Positions 55,031 through 64,000 of a stretch of DNA of 64,000 nucleotides are shown one piece after another. The notes below the pieces were generated by a model. It was not told where the DNA came from. It searched no databases and saw only the letters and a program-made list of their open reading frames with translations. Source of the DNA: Promicromonospora sukumoe 327MFSha3.1 (lineage in GTDB: Bacteria > Actinomycetota > Actinomycetes > Actinomycetales > Cellulomonadaceae); NCBI RefSeq assembly GCF_000385135.1, contig NZ_ARQM01000010.1:1302001-1366000 (forward strand). The letters run 5' to 3'. Position 1 is the stretch's first letter, and every line of letters starts with the position of its first letter. The position numbers were made by a program, and so were the translations under genes.

Positions 55031-56589
55031 GGTCGCCTCCAGGCCCTGCCGTCGCGCTCCATCATGGCGTCGGCCGACGGCGGACCCCAGGTGCCGGAAG
55101 CGTAGGGCTCCGGCTGACCCTTGCGCGCCCAGTAGGACGTGATCGGGTCGAGGATCTGCCAGGACAGCTCGACCTCCTCGCGGGTCGGGAACAGCGGCGG
55201 GTCGCCCAGCAGCACGTCCAGGATGAGGCGCTCGTAGGCCTCGGGGGAGGACTCGGTGAACGAGTGCCCGTACCCGAAGTCCATCGTCACGTCGCGGACC
55301 TGCATCGCGGTGCCCGGCACCTTGGCCCCGAACCGCATGGTGACGCCCTCGTCGGGCTGCACGCGGATGACCAGGGCGTTGTTGCCGAGCTCGGACGTCA
55401 GCGACGTCTCGAACGGCAGGTGCGGCGCCTTCTTGAACACCACGGCCACCTCGGTGACGCGGCGGCCCAGGCGCTTGCCGTGCCGCAGGTAGAACGGGAC
55501 GCCCGCCCAGCGGCGGTTGTCGACGTCCACCCGGATGGCGGCGAAGGTCTCCGTGGTGGAGTCCTTCGCGATGCCGTCCTCCTCCAGGAAGCCCGGCACC
55601 TCCTCGCCGCCCTGCCAGCCGGCCTCGTACTGGCCGCGGGCCGTGTGCTTGCCGAGGTCGTGCGGCAGGCGCACCGACGAGAGCACCTTGATCTTCTCGG
55701 CGCGCAGCTCGGCGGCGTCGAAGTTGCGGGGCTCCTCCATGGCCACCAGCGCCAGGAGCTGGATCAGGTGGTTCTGGATGACGTCGCGCGCGGCGCCGAT
55801 CCCGTCGTAGTACCCGGCGCGGCCACCGATGCCGATGTCCTCGGCCATGGTGATCTGCACGTGGTCCACGTAGTTCGAGTTCCACAGGGGCTCGAACATG
55901 GTGTTCGCGAAGCGCAGCGCCAGGAGGTTCTGGACCGTCTCCTTGCCCAGGTAGTGGTCGATGCGGAACACCGAGTCCGGGTCGAAGACCTTGGACACGA
56001 CCGCGTCGAGCTCCTTGGCGCTGGCCAGGTCGTGCCCGAACGGCTTCTCGATGACGACGCGCCGCCAGGCGTGCACGCCGTCGCCGTCCGCGTCGTTGTC
56101 CGGCCGCGACAGCCCGTGCTTGGAGAGCTGCTCGCACACCACGGGGAACGCCGACGGCGGCACCGACAGGTAGAACGCGTGGTTGCCGCCCGTGCCGCGC
56201 TCCTTGTCGAGCGTCTCGACGGTCTCCCGCAGGCGCTCGAACGCGGCGTCGTCGTCGAAGGAACCCTGGACGAACCGGATGCCCTCGGCGAGCTGGCGCC
56301 ACGTGGCCTCCCGGAAGGGGGTACGGGCGTGCTCCTTGACGGCGTCGTGCACCACCTGCGCGAAGTCCTGGTCCTCCCAGTCGCGCCGCGCGAAGCCCGT
56401 CAGGGCGAAGCCCGGCGGCAGGAGGCCGCGGTTGGCGAGGTCGTAGACGGCGGGCATGAGCTTCTTGCGCGACAGGTCACCCGTCACGCCGAAGATCACG
56501 AGCCCGCTCGGCCCCGCGATGCGCGGGAGCCGCAGGTCGAGAGGGTCGCGCAGAGGGTTGACCCCCTGCTCGATCTTGGCCGGCCTCAC
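55027..56589 (-). CDS. zwf: Glucose-6-phosphate 1-dehydrogenase
   Basis: 520 aa from a GTG that overlaps the tal stop (GTGA). [23 protein letters not shown] is the NADP-binding loop, RIDHYLGKE holds the catalytic His, and [18 protein letters not shown] contacts the substrate. It makes the first NADPH of the oxidative pentose phosphate pathway. It acts with OpcA and Pgl encoded by the next two genes. Confidence 0.97.
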   Translation of the reverse strand: MRPAKIEQGVNPLRDPLDLRLPRIAGPSGLVIFGVTGDLSRKKLMPAVYDLANRGLLPPGFALTGFARRDWEDQDFAQVVHDAVKEHARTPFREATWRQLAEGIRFVQGSFDDDAAFERLRETVETLDKERGTGGNHAFYLSVPPSAFPVVCEQLSKHGLSRPDNDADGDGVHAWRRVVIEKPFGHDLASAKELDAVVSKVFDPDSVFRIDHYLGKETVQNLLALRFANTMFEPLWNSNYVDHVQITMAEDIGIGGRAGYYDGIGAARDVIQNHLIQLLALVAMEEPRNFDAAELRAEKIKVLSSVRLPHDLGKHTARGQYEAGWQGGEEVPGFLEEDGIAKDSTTETFAAIRVDVDNRRWAGVPFYLRHGKRLGRRVTEVAVVFKKAPHLPFETSLTSELGNNALVIRVQPDEGVTMRFGAKVPGTAMQVRDVTMDFGYGHSFTESSPEAYERLILDVLLGDPPLFPTREEVELSWQILDPITSYWARKGQPEPYASGTWGPPSADAMMERDGRAWRRP

Positions 56590-57731
56590 CGCTCGCCGCC
56601 CCCTGCGGCCCCGTCGAGGCCGGTCTTGGTGGTCGTCAGGAGCTCGTCCCAGCTGACCTCGAACTTCGTCACGCCCTCGTCCTCCAGCTGTGCGGTCACC
56701 TCGTCCATGGAGATGCCCTGCGCCTCGACGGCCGCGATGGTCGCGGCCGCCTGCTCGCCCGAGCCGGTCACGGTGTCCGCGAGGACGATGCCGTGGTCGG
56801 CGAACGCGTCGAGCGTCTTCTCGGGCATCGTGTTCACGACGCCGGCCACCACGAGCTCGTCCACGTACATCGTGTCGCGGTAGGCCGGGTCCTTCACGCC
56901 GGTCGACGCCCACAGCGGCCGCTGCGGCTGCGCGCCGGCCGCCGCGAGGGCGGCCCAGCGCTCACCGGAGAAGACCTCCTCGTAGGCGGCGAAGGCCAGG
57001 CGGGCGTTCGCGATGGCGGCCTGGCCGCGCAGCGCGAGCGCCTCGTCGGTGCCGACGGCGTTCAGCCGCTTGTCGACCTCGGAGTCCACGCGGGACACGA
57101 AGAACGACGCGACCGAGCCGATCACGGACAGGTCGTGACCCGCCGCCCTGGCCTGCTCCAGGCCGGCCAGGAAGGCGTCCATGACGGCCCGGTACCGCTC
57201 GATCGAGAAGATCAGCGTCACGTTGACGCTGATGCCCTTGGCGAGGGTCGACGTGATGGCCGGCAGGCCCTCCACCGTGGCGGGGATCTTGATCATCACG
57301 TTGGGCCGCGCGACGGTCTCCCACAGCCGCACGGCCGTGGTCTCCGTCGCCGCGGTGTCGCGGGCCAGCCGCGGGTCCACCTCGATGGACACGCGGCCGT
57401 CCACGGCGCCGGTGGCGTCGTAGACGGGGCGCAGCAGGTCCGCCGCGTCGCGCACGTCGTCCGTGGTGATGCGCTCGACCGCGGACTCGACGTCGGACCC
57501 CGCGAGCTCGCCCAGCGTGCCCGCGTAGGCGTCGCCGTGCGCGAGCGCGGCGGCGAAGATCGTCGGGTTGGTCGTCACGCCCACGACGTTCCTGCTGGTC
57601 ATGAGCTCGGCGAGGTTGCCGGTGCGCAGCCGCTCACGGGACAGGTCGTCGAGCCAGATGGCGACACCCGCCTCGGACAGCCGCTCGGTGGGGCTGACGT
57701 TCTCGCCGCTGTCGCTGGTGCTGTCAGTCAT
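56586..57731 (-). CDS. tal: Transaldolase
   Basis: 381 aa, the longer actinobacterial form. The Schiff-base Lys is in [24 protein letters not shown] and [22 protein letters not shown] are further signatures. It moves a dihydroxyacetone unit between sugar phosphates. AGGAAGGG precedes the ATG and tkt ends 40 bp upstream. Confidence 0.97.
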   Translation of the reverse strand: MTDSTSDSGENVSPTERLSEAGVAIWLDDLSRERLRTGNLAELMTSRNVVGVTTNPTIFAAALAHGDAYAGTLGELAGSDVESAVERITTDDVRDAADLLRPVYDATGAVDGRVSIEVDPRLARDTAATETTAVRLWETVARPNVMIKIPATVEGLPAITSTLAKGISVNVTLIFSIERYRAVMDAFLAGLEQARAAGHDLSVIGSVASFFVSRVDSEVDKRLNAVGTDEALALRGQAAIANARLAFAAYEEVFSGERWAALAAAGAQPQRPLWASTGVKDPAYRDTMYVDELVVAGVVNTMPEKTLDAFADHGIVLADTVTGSGEQAAATIAAVEAQGISMDEVTAQLEDEGVTKFEVSWDELLTTTKTGLDGAAGGGER

Positions 57732-57771
57732 CGTGCCCTTCCTCTCTCGTGTCCAGGTGTTCCGGCGCGGT

Positions 57772-59877
57772 TCAGGACGCCGCCTCGATCGACTCCTTGG
57801 CGGCCTGGGCGACCGCCTCGGAGGTGATGCCGTACTCGGCGTAGAGCGTCTTGTAGTCCGCCGAGGCGCCGTAGTGCTCGAGCGACACGATGCGGCCGGC
57901 GTCGCCGACGATCTCGCGCCAGCCCTGCGCCACGCCGGCCTCGACCGAGACGCGGGCCTTCACGCCGGACGGGATGACCGACTCGCGGTACGCCTCGTCC
58001 TGCTTGTCGAACCACTCGCGCGAGGGCAGGGAGACCACGCGGGCCTGGATGCCGTCGGCCGCGAGGATCTCGCGCGCCTCGACGGCGAGCTGCACCTCGG
58101 AGCCGGTGCCCACGAGGACGACGTCGGGCGTGCCCTCGGTGTCCAGGAGCACGTAGCCGCCCTTGAGGGTGCCCTCGGCGCCGGCGAAGCCGTCGGTGCC
58201 GCGCGGGTAGGTGGGCACGTTCTGCCGGGTCAGCACGATGCCGGCCGGGTTCTTCGTGTTCTCGAGGATGCCGCGCCAGGCCCAGGCGGTCTCGTTCGCG
58301 TCCGCCGGGCGGACGACGTCGAGGTTCGGGATGGCCCGCAGCGCCGCGAGGTGCTCGACCGGCTGGTGGGTCGGGCCGTCCTCGCCGAGGCCGATCGAGT
58401 CGTGCGTCCAGACGAAGGTGGTCGGGATGCTCATCAGCGCGGCCAGGCGCACCGAGGCACGCATGTAGTCGGCGAACTGCAGGAACGTGCCGCCGTAGGG
58501 GCGGGTCAGGCCGTGCAGCACGATGCCGTTCAGGATCGAGCCCATGGCGTGCTCGCGGATGCCGAAGTGCAGGGTGCGGCCGTAGGGGTCACCCGGGAAC
58601 TTCTTGGTCGCGTGCTCGGTCGGCACGAACGACGGCACGCCGTCCATGGTCGTGTTGTTCGAGCCGGCGAGGTCGGCGGAGCCGCCCCACAGCTCGGGCA
58701 GCACGTCCTTGAGCGCGGTCAGCACCTTGCCCGACGCCGCACGGGTCGCGACGCCCTTCTCGCTCGCCTCGAACTCGGGCAGGGACTCGGTCCAGCCCTC
58801 GGGCAGCTCGTGGGCGCGCAGGCGCGCAAGGAGCGCGGCGTTCTCCGGGTTGGCCTCGGACCAGGCGGCGAAGGCGGTCTCCCAGGCCTCGCGCTCGGTG
58901 GCCTGACGCTGCGCGACGGAGCGCGTGTACGCGAGCACCTCGTCGTCGATCGCGAACGTGGCCTCGGGGTCCAGGCCGAGCGCGGACTTGAGGCCCTTGA
59001 CCTCGTCGGCGCCCATGGCCGAGCCGTGGATGCCGCCCGTGTTCTGCTTGGTGGGCGACGGCCAGCCGATGATGGTGCGCAGCGCGATGATCGACGGCTT
59101 GCCGGTCTCGGCCTTGGCGGCGTCCAGCGCCGCGGCCAGCGCGTCGGTGTCCTCCGCGTAGCCCGCGCCGCCCGAGGTCCAGTCCACGCGCTGGGTGTGC
59201 CAGCCGTAGGCCTCGTAGCGCTTCAGCACGTCCTCGGTGAACGCGATGTTGGTGTCGTCCTCGATCGAGATCTTGTTGTCGTCCCAGATCACGATCAGGT
59301 TGCCGAGCTGCTGGTGGCCGGCGAGCGACGAGGCCTCGGAGGTGACACCCTCCTGCAGGTCGCCGTCCGAGGCGATGACGTACACGTGGTGGTCGAACGG
59401 CGACTCGCCGGGGGCGGCGGCCGGGTCGAGCAGGCCCCGCTCGCGGCGCGAGGCGAACGCCATGCCGACGGAGGAGGCGAGGCCCTGGCCCAGCGGTCCG
59501 GTCGTGATCTCGACGCCGGCGGTGTGGCCGAGCTCGGGGTGGCCCGGGGTCTTGGAGCCCCAGGTGCGCAGCGCGGCGATGTCCTCCATCTCGAGGCCGT
59601 AGCCCGCGAGGAAGAGCTGCAGGTAGATCGTCAGCGACGAGTGTCCGGCGCTCAGCACGAAGCGGTCGCGGCCGACCCAGTCGGGGTCCGACGGGTCGTG
59701 GCGCATGGCCTTCTGGAAGAGGAGGTACGCGGCCGGCGCGAGCGAGATCGCGGTTCCGGGGTGTCCGTTGCCCACCTTCTCGACGGCGTCCGCAGCCAGC
59801 GCCTTGATGGCCTTGACCGCTCGCTCGTCGAGCTCCGACCACTCAAGGGGCTTCAGCACGGGGTCGAAAGCGTTCAC
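57772..59877 (-). CDS. tkt: Transketolase
   Basis: 701 aa from a GTG with AGAGGA upstream. The thiamine-diphosphate motif is visible as GDGDLQEG-like [20 protein letters not shown]...LIVIWDDN, and the C-terminal half has [27 protein letters not shown]. It transfers two-carbon units in the non-oxidative pentose phosphate pathway. First gene of tkt-tal-zwf-opcA-pgl, whose downstream members overlap by 4-5 nt. Confidence 0.98.
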   Translation of the reverse strand: MNAFDPVLKPLEWSELDERAVKAIKALAADAVEKVGNGHPGTAISLAPAAYLLFQKAMRHDPSDPDWVGRDRFVLSAGHSSLTIYLQLFLAGYGLEMEDIAALRTWGSKTPGHPELGHTAGVEITTGPLGQGLASSVGMAFASRRERGLLDPAAAPGESPFDHHVYVIASDGDLQEGVTSEASSLAGHQQLGNLIVIWDDNKISIEDDTNIAFTEDVLKRYEAYGWHTQRVDWTSGGAGYAEDTDALAAALDAAKAETGKPSIIALRTIIGWPSPTKQNTGGIHGSAMGADEVKGLKSALGLDPEATFAIDDEVLAYTRSVAQRQATEREAWETAFAAWSEANPENAALLARLRAHELPEGWTESLPEFEASEKGVATRAASGKVLTALKDVLPELWGGSADLAGSNNTTMDGVPSFVPTEHATKKFPGDPYGRTLHFGIREHAMGSILNGIVLHGLTRPYGGTFLQFADYMRASVRLAALMSIPTTFVWTHDSIGLGEDGPTHQPVEHLAALRAIPNLDVVRPADANETAWAWRGILENTKNPAGIVLTRQNVPTYPRGTDGFAGAEGTLKGGYVLLDTEGTPDVVLVGTGSEVQLAVEAREILAADGIQARVVSLPSREWFDKQDEAYRESVIPSGVKARVSVEAGVAQGWREIVGDAGRIVSLEHYGASADYKTLYAEYGITSEAVAQAAKESIEAAS

Positions 59878-60208
59878 GAGTCCTCTTTCTCTCCGCCGGC
59901 GGCCCGCGGCCTGTCCGGAGAGCGGACAGGCCGGTGAGCCGTGCAGCGTGCGTGCGGCGGCGGCGGGATGCCGGCCGCCCGTGGTTCGATTGCGAAATCA
60001 ACCCTATACGCGCACTCCTGCACCCGCGCAGGCCTGTCCACAGACAGTGAGACGGTTGCCCCAGGACAAATCTCACACGGTCGTGCGGGAATGCGGTGCG
60101 CGGCGGGGTCACCCCGCGACGTACCATGGGCACGCACCCGACCGGCAACAGCGCCGACCAGGTGCGTTACCGACTTCCAGGACCCTCCCGAACGGAACTG
60201 CGACGCGC
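59878..60208. other. Divergent intergenic region tkt-ctaB
   Basis: 331 bp without a gene. It holds the hairpin at 59908-59932 in the tkt leader, an AT-richer patch with TATACG near 59998-60020 (ATTGCGAAATCAACCCTATA) where promoters probably lie, and the ctaB leader. No further feature seen. Confidence 0.5.
59908..59932 (-). promoter_or_regulatory. Hairpin in the tkt 5' leader
   Basis: GGCCTGTCCG (59908-59917) and CGGACAGGCC (59923-59932) are perfect 10-bp arms with a GAGAG loop, about 30 bp before the tkt start. It could mark an mRNA-stability or translational control element. Confidence 0.45.
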
Positions 60209-61189
60209 GTGAGAACGAGCCACCCGACGACCGGCCAGACCGCGCGTCCCCAGACGTCCGGGCACGACGCACCGGACGCCGCCGTCGAGCAGCGTCCCGG
60301 GGGCTGGTTCATGCGCCGCGCCGGTGCCTACGTCGCGCTGACCAAGCCCCGCGTGATCGAGCTGCTGCTCGTCACGACGGTGCCCACCATGATCCTGGCC
60401 GCCGACGGCCTGCCCAGCTTCTGGCTGATCGTCGCCACCCTGATCGGCGGCGCCGGCGCAGCGGGCAGCGCGAACGCGTTCAACATGTGGTGGGACCGGG
60501 ACATCGACCAGGTCATGAACCGCACCAAGAAGCGTCCGCTGGCCACGGGGGAGATCACCCCGCGCGCCGGCCTGGTGTTCGCCTCGATCCTGGGGCTGCT
60601 GTCGCTGGCGTGGTTCGCCCTGGTGATCAACTGGGCCGCGATGTGGCTCACGCTGGGCGCCATCGCGATCTACGTCGTGGGCTACACGATGATCCTCAAG
60701 CGCCGCACGCCGCAGAACATCGTGTGGGGCGGCATCGCGGGCTGCATGCCGGTGTTCATCGGCTGGGCCTCGGTCACCGGCGGCCTGAGCTGGGCGGCGC
60801 TGGCGCTGTTCGGCATCATCTTCTTCTGGACGCCGCCGCACTACTGGCCGCTGTCGATCAAGTTCAAGAAGGACTACGCGAACGCCAACGTGCCGATGCT
60901 CCCCGTGGTCAGCGACGACAAGCGCGTCGCGGCCGAGATGGTGGGCTACACGATCGCGATGATCGCCTGCTCGCTGGCGCTCACCCCGCTCGCGGGCATG
61001 TCCTGGGTGTACACCGTGGTGGCCGCGGTGCTGGGCGGCTGGTTCCTCTGGTCCACGATCGCCATGCTGCGCCGGGCGCAGGGCAAGGCCGAGGGCAAGC
61101 TGGGCGCCATGAAGGTGTTCCACGGCTCGATCACGTACCTGTCGCTGCTCTTCGTCGCGGTCGCGGTCGACGTCTTCCTGCCGTTCTGA
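60209..61189 (+). CDS. ctaB: Protoheme IX farnesyltransferase (heme O synthase)
   Basis: 326 aa from the GTG at 60209; an ATG at 60311 is a shorter alternative. It is a UbiA-type integral membrane prenyltransferase with about nine spans. The prenyl-diphosphate motif [20 protein letters not shown] and the second motif [21 protein letters not shown] are intact. It makes heme O from heme B for aa3-type cytochrome oxidase. ctaB next to tkt is standard in actinobacteria. Confidence 0.97.
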   Translation: MRTSHPTTGQTARPQTSGHDAPDAAVEQRPGGWFMRRAGAYVALTKPRVIELLLVTTVPTMILAADGLPSFWLIVATLIGGAGAAGSANAFNMWWDRDIDQVMNRTKKRPLATGEITPRAGLVFASILGLLSLAWFALVINWAAMWLTLGAIAIYVVGYTMILKRRTPQNIVWGGIAGCMPVFIGWASVTGGLSWAALALFGIIFFWTPPHYWPLSIKFKKDYANANVPMLPVVSDDKRVAAEMVGYTIAMIACSLALTPLAGMSWVYTVVAAVLGGWFLWSTIAMLRRAQGKAEGKLGAMKVFHGSITYLSLLFVAVAVDVFLPF

Positions 61190-61214
61190 CCTTGTTGCCA
61201 GACCTCGTTCGTGC

Positions 61215-61718
61215 TCAAGTCGGCTCGATGTCCGCGATTCTCCACACAGCGGACAGCTCGAGCTTCAAGACGAGGACTTGAATCGACTGGGGATTGCGAG
61301 GGTGCTCTTCGCCGCCTCGGACGAATGAGACACCGGCGGTGTCGATCGCGACTCGATAGCTGACTTCGTCACCTCGAACTACTTGGCCGAGCTGGTCGAC
61401 ATCGGTGATTTCGGTCGAGCCTACCTGGCATATTCCCAGGTCCCTATACCACCGCACATCCTGGAGAACCAGTTCATCCGCTTGTGCAGTGGTTACTTCC
61501 CGCAACTGGCTGACCCGGGACTTGTCAAAGCATGACTGAGCCATCCGATCCTGTCGTTCGAAGAATTCTTCGACGGCCTGTCGTGAGTCCTGCCTTGGGC
61601 TGCCGTCAAGTTCTCCACCAGAACGGGAAGTCCCGCTGGTCAGTGTCCCTGCGGATACGATCAGCAAGGTAATCAGGGTGATCAGACGATTGTGGTGGTG
61701 TCGATGCGCGGAAATCAC
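61215..61718 (-). CDS. Hypothetical secreted protein
   Basis: 167 aa. An N-terminal signal-peptide-like segment (HRHHHNRLITLITLLIVSAGTL) is followed by a compact domain with two Cys (QSCFDK, LGICQVG) and a beta-rich end (YRVAIDTAGVSFVRGGEE, LVLKLELSAVWRIADIEP), reminiscent of SnoaL/NTF2-like conjugation or lipoprotein domains, but I cannot assign it. GC content is visibly lower than in neighbours. Its 5' end overlaps the oppositely directed small gene by 15 bp, so one of the two starts may be wrong. Confidence 0.55.
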   Translation of the reverse strand: MISAHRHHHNRLITLITLLIVSAGTLTSGTSRSGGELDGSPRQDSRQAVEEFFERQDRMAQSCFDKSRVSQLREVTTAQADELVLQDVRWYRDLGICQVGSTEITDVDQLGQVVRGDEVSYRVAIDTAGVSFVRGGEEHPRNPQSIQVLVLKLELSAVWRIADIEPT

Positions 61719-61949
61719 GATGGTTCATACCTCGTCAACGGGGTGCGCGTGACGGTCGCGGAGCGCGAGGACCAACCGAATGTCTTCGATGTTCGATTCG
61801 AGTCGAAACCCCGAGTCGGACCTTCCGGATTCTCGATCGGATACAGACCTGAGAGTGCGCACGTCGAGCGTGAGGAGCTGCTGGACGAGATCGGAAGGAC
61901 GATCGACTCCTACGGGCCGGACGAGCTGGAGCTCGAGAGGGAGAGCTAG
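61704..61949 (+). CDS. Small hypothetical acidic protein
   Basis: 81 aa from the ATG at 61704; a GTG at 61692 would add four residues. Charged and without membrane segments: YLVNGVRVTVAEREDQPNVFDVRFESKP then HVEREELLDEIGRTIDSYGPDELELERES. The beta-hairpin-like start and acidic helix are coherent enough to be a real protein, but no family is recognised. It is divergent from, and slightly overlaps, the secreted-protein gene. Confidence 0.45.
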   Translation: MRGNHDGSYLVNGVRVTVAEREDQPNVFDVRFESKPRVGPSGFSIGYRPESAHVEREELLDEIGRTIDSYGPDELELERES

Positions 61950-61952
61950 TTC

Positions 61953-62501
61953 CTAGTTGCACCCGAGAGGTTCTGGGGTGGAGAACACCTTGTTGGGCAG
62001 GTCTGTGATCCCGTGTACATCCACGTCCGTCCATGACTGGAACCAATGGCGGCCCGTCCCATTGCATTCATAGCGAGCCGTCACTCGGTTTCCACGTCCC
62101 CCGTCGCCCGGCGGGAGCACCGCTTGCCCAAGGCGGCCGACGTCGACGTAGATCCCTACGACATTCCTCTTCATCACGCCGGTCGTCACGGTCGCGAAAG
62201 GGTAAGCGCAGTTCTTGTTGCCCCAGGAACCGTGCGACTGCACTGCGCGAGGCCCACCGGAGTGCGATATGTGCGCGGAGTCGACCCGTTGTGCGAACTC
62301 GCAGATCTCCTCGTTGTCGGTCCTGCGATCGTGTCTGTGCGACGGTGCCTCTGTCGCCGTTCTTTCGGCAGTTGTAGAGGAGGCGGCCTCCTCGCTTTTC
62401 AGTGGCAGCTCCGACGAGGCTGCTGTTGGAGCAGCCACCGACCCGAAAGTCAGCAAAGTTGCAGCGCAAAGTCCCGCAGCTCTTTGCGTGTGGGCATGCA
62501 T
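61953..62501 (-). CDS. Hypothetical secreted protein with Sec signal
   Basis: 182 aa from the ATG at 62501, chosen because it gives a clean signal peptide (RAAGLCAATLLTFGSVAAPTAAS). GGAGGA abuts this ATG closely, so a start further upstream (frame open to 62564) is possible. The mature part has four Cys (EICEFAQRV, NKNCAYPF, ARYECNGTG, EPLGCN), probably two disulfides, and a Trp-rich region (GRHWFQSWTDVDVHG). Not recognised. Lower GC than neighbours. Confidence 0.55.
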   Translation of the reverse strand: MHAHTQRAAGLCAATLLTFGSVAAPTAASSELPLKSEEAASSTTAERTATEAPSHRHDRRTDNEEICEFAQRVDSAHISHSGGPRAVQSHGSWGNKNCAYPFATVTTGVMKRNVVGIYVDVGRLGQAVLPPGDGGRGNRVTARYECNGTGRHWFQSWTDVDVHGITDLPNKVFSTPEPLGCN

Positions 62502-62605
62502 TCCTCCGGCATGAGTAAATGTTTGACAAAGCAAAGATAATTGACGTCCAGTGGATCGCAACATGAAAGCGCGGTCATGATTCGGTCAGGCCAGCTGTCC
62601 CGGCC

Positions 62606-62611
62606 TAGGCT
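62606..62611 (+). promoter_or_regulatory. -10 element of a probably leaderless citE-like gene
   Basis: TAGGCT, 6 bases, then the GTG at 62618, with no ribosome site. Confidence 0.4.
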
Positions 62612-62617
62612 GGGCGC

Positions 62618-63583
62618 GTGACCGAGACCCCTGCCGACCGAACCACCGAACCCGCAGACCAGCCCACCGCGCAGTCCGCGGGCTACTCGTCGGGCCTGCC
62701 GACGGCGTCCGCCGTCGTCCCCGAGAGCGACCTGGCGCCCCGCCGGGCCGCCCGCGAGAAGTCGCGGGTCGCCCCCGACTACGCGCGGGCCTGGCTCCTG
62801 CTGTCCGCCATGCGCACCGAGCTCTTCGACAAGGCGCAGCTCTCCCGGGCGGACCAGGTCATCCTCGACTGCGAGGACGCGATCGACGACTCGCTCAAGG
62901 ACGAGGCGCGCGAGAACGTCATCCGGTGGATCAAGAACGGCGGCAGCGCCTGGGTCCGGATCAACGACCGCACCGCGCCCTCCTGGGCCGACGACGTCGC
63001 CTACCTGCGCGGCCTCGAGGGCCTCAACGGCGTGATGCTCGCCAAGACCGAGAGCGCGGACGACGTCATCGACACCGCGCAGCGGCTCGGCGGCGACGTG
63101 CCCGTGATCCCGCTGGTGGAGTCGGCCCTCGGCATCGAGGAGGCCGTGCACATCGCGAAGGCGCGCGGCGCGTTCCGCCTCGCGTTCGGCTCGGGCGACT
63201 ACCGCCGCGACACCGGCGCCGCCAACGAGCCCATGGCCATGGCGTACCCGCGCACGCGCCTCGTGGTCGCCAGCCGCATCGGCGGCCTGCCCGGCCCCGT
63301 GGACGGCCCCACGGTCGGCTCCTCGCACGCGCTGCTGCGCGAGCAGTCGGCCGACGCCGTCGGCCTCGGCATGACCGGCAAGCTCTGCCTCGACTTCGAG
63401 CAGTCGGCCGTCATCAACGAGTCGTTCGCGCCGACGTCGTCCGACGTGGCCTGGGCCGTCGACTTCTTCGCCGAGTTCGAGGCCGCCGGCTCCGTGATCC
63501 GCGACGGCAGCGACAAGCCGCGCCTCGCCCGCGCCCAGGTGATCCGCTCGCGGGCCGAGCTGTTCGGCATCAACCCCTCCTGA
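62618..63583 (+). CDS. HpcH/HpaI aldolase/citrate lyase (CitE-like) family protein
   Basis: 321 aa from a GTG. LLLSAMRTELFDKAQLSRADQVILDCEDAIDDSLKDEARENV corresponds to the CitE core with the acidic Mg2+-binding DCEDAI, followed by GVMLAKTESADDV, IPLVESALGIEEA (metal-binding Glu) and LAFGSGDYRRDTGA. Without citD/citF partners it is a stand-alone CitE-like lyase acting on an acyl-CoA such as malyl- or citramalyl-CoA; the substrate is unknown. A 55-residue disordered N-terminus is unusual. Confidence 0.85.
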   Translation: MTETPADRTTEPADQPTAQSAGYSSGLPTASAVVPESDLAPRRAAREKSRVAPDYARAWLLLSAMRTELFDKAQLSRADQVILDCEDAIDDSLKDEARENVIRWIKNGGSAWVRINDRTAPSWADDVAYLRGLEGLNGVMLAKTESADDVIDTAQRLGGDVPVIPLVESALGIEEAVHIAKARGAFRLAFGSGDYRRDTGAANEPMAMAYPRTRLVVASRIGGLPGPVDGPTVGSSHALLREQSADAVGLGMTGKLCLDFEQSAVINESFAPTSSDVAWAVDFFAEFEAAGSVIRDGSDKPRLARAQVIRSRAELFGINPS

Positions 63584-63590
63584 CGCCGGT

Positions 63591-63646
63591 ACCGGTGGTC
63601 GAGCTTGTCGGGACCTGCCCAGGTCTCGACAAGCTCGACCAGCGGT
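63591..63646. terminator. Palindromic hairpin with GGTCGAGCTTGTCG arms
   Basis: Arms of 27 bp (63591-63617 and 63620-63646) match at 25 positions around a 2-base loop. A half copy (CTCGACCAGCGG) follows at 63654-63665. The motif TCGACAAGCTCGACC is a familiar dispersed repeat in Micrococcales genomes. It likely terminates the citE-like gene. Confidence 0.75.
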
Positions 63647-63726
63647 GGGTGCGCTCGACCAGCGGCGCGTGTCGTCTCCGGCGCGCCCCGCCCGCTTCAC
63701 CCGCCCACCCTCGGCATGATGGGCCG

Positions 63727-64000
63727 GTGTCCTCAGCACTGGCCCATCCGTCGTTCCGCGAGAACCACCCCGGCCCGCCGCCCGCCCCGGTGGAGACCGG
63801 CCGGCTCGACCGTGCGCTGCGGGACTACCTCGCGCACCTGAGCGTGGAGCGCGGCCTCTCGGCCAACACCGTCGCGGCCTACCGCCGCGACCTCGTGCGG
63901 TACGTCGCCTACCTCGACACGGCGGGCCGCGACGGCCTGTCCGGCGTGACGGAGTCCGACGTCACCGCCTTCGTCGAGGCGGTGCGCCAGGGGACCGACG
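63727..64000 (+). CDS. xerD: Tyrosine recombinase XerD, 5' part only
   Basis: The first 91 codons from a GTG; the rest lies beyond the window. RALRDYLAHLSVERGLSANTVAAYRRDLVRYVAYLD is the N-terminal SAM-like core-binding domain of XerC/XerD. The catalytic Arg-His-Tyr residues are not in view. CATGAT sits 6 bases before the GTG, consistent with a leaderless transcript. XerD resolves chromosome dimers at dif with XerC. Confidence 0.85.
   Translation, partial: MSSALAHPSFRENHPGPPPAPVETGRLDRALRDYLAHLSVERGLSANTVAAYRRDLVRYVAYLDTAGRDGLSGVTESDVTAFVEAVRQGTD

Noticed and set aside
62450-62497. Tiny frame starting MPTRKELRDF opposite the secreted-protein gene region
   Set aside because: Only 15 codons, sharing a ribosome site with a much better secreted-protein start; no independent support.

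Overview
The window is high-GC DNA with GTG starts, 4-nt ATGA/GTGA gene overlaps and actinobacterial marker genes (rbpA, whiA, opcA, LAL-type LuxR regulators). Gene order (uvrC-rapZ-yvcK, whiA-gap-pgk-tpiA-secG-rbpA, pgl-opcA-zwf-tal-tkt, ctaB) points to Actinomycetota, probably Micrococcales near Promicromonosporaceae/Cellulomonadaceae; this placement is inferred from content, not from a search.

Layout. 1-10.2 kb is a regulatory and accessory block: the 3' end of a CYP157-like P450 whose ExxR motif reads ETLW, an SdhA/FrdA-like flavoprotein, two paralogous LAL regulators flanking a SigJ/ECF41-like sigma factor with a truncated C-terminal extension, and an alpha/beta hydrolase. The flavoprotein and the hydrolase share an ECF-like promoter, TGTCACA-N17-GGTCG. 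10.3-21.2 kb holds a membrane hydrolase, coaE, pcp, uvrB, a VOC protein, a quinone-reductase-like MDR, terC behind a yybP-ykoY (Mn2+) riboswitch, an unknown protein, a YciI protein, sthA and a small HhH-like protein. 21.4-32.6 kb holds a STAND/TPR protein, uvrA, an OsmC protein, a lipoprotein, uvrC, rapZ and yvcK. uvrA, uvrB and uvrC all carry the same TGTCRGTGG-N7-TANNNT promoter six bases before the start codon, the RecA-independent DNA-damage (PafBC) architecture on leaderless mRNAs.

32.6-47.8 kb is a 15-kb sulfur-scavenging operon inserted between yvcK and whiA, genes normally adjacent. It begins with a strong sigma-70 promoter, a palindromic operator and a 28-codon Cys-containing leader peptide. 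It then encodes a peptide-type ABC importer, a DUF1684 protein, a GNAT acetyltransferase, a polar-amino-acid ABC importer and four luciferase-like flavin monooxygenases. The last of these, an ssuD homologue, is frameshifted; another carries an in-frame palindromic insertion.

47.8-60 kb is central carbon metabolism: whiA, gap-pgk-tpiA, secG, rbpA, then on the minus strand tkt-tal-zwf-opcA-pgl. The two directions are separated by a 90-nt palindrome. 60.2-64 kb holds ctaB, a lower-GC island of orphan small and secreted proteins, a CitE-like lyase and the 5' end of xerD.
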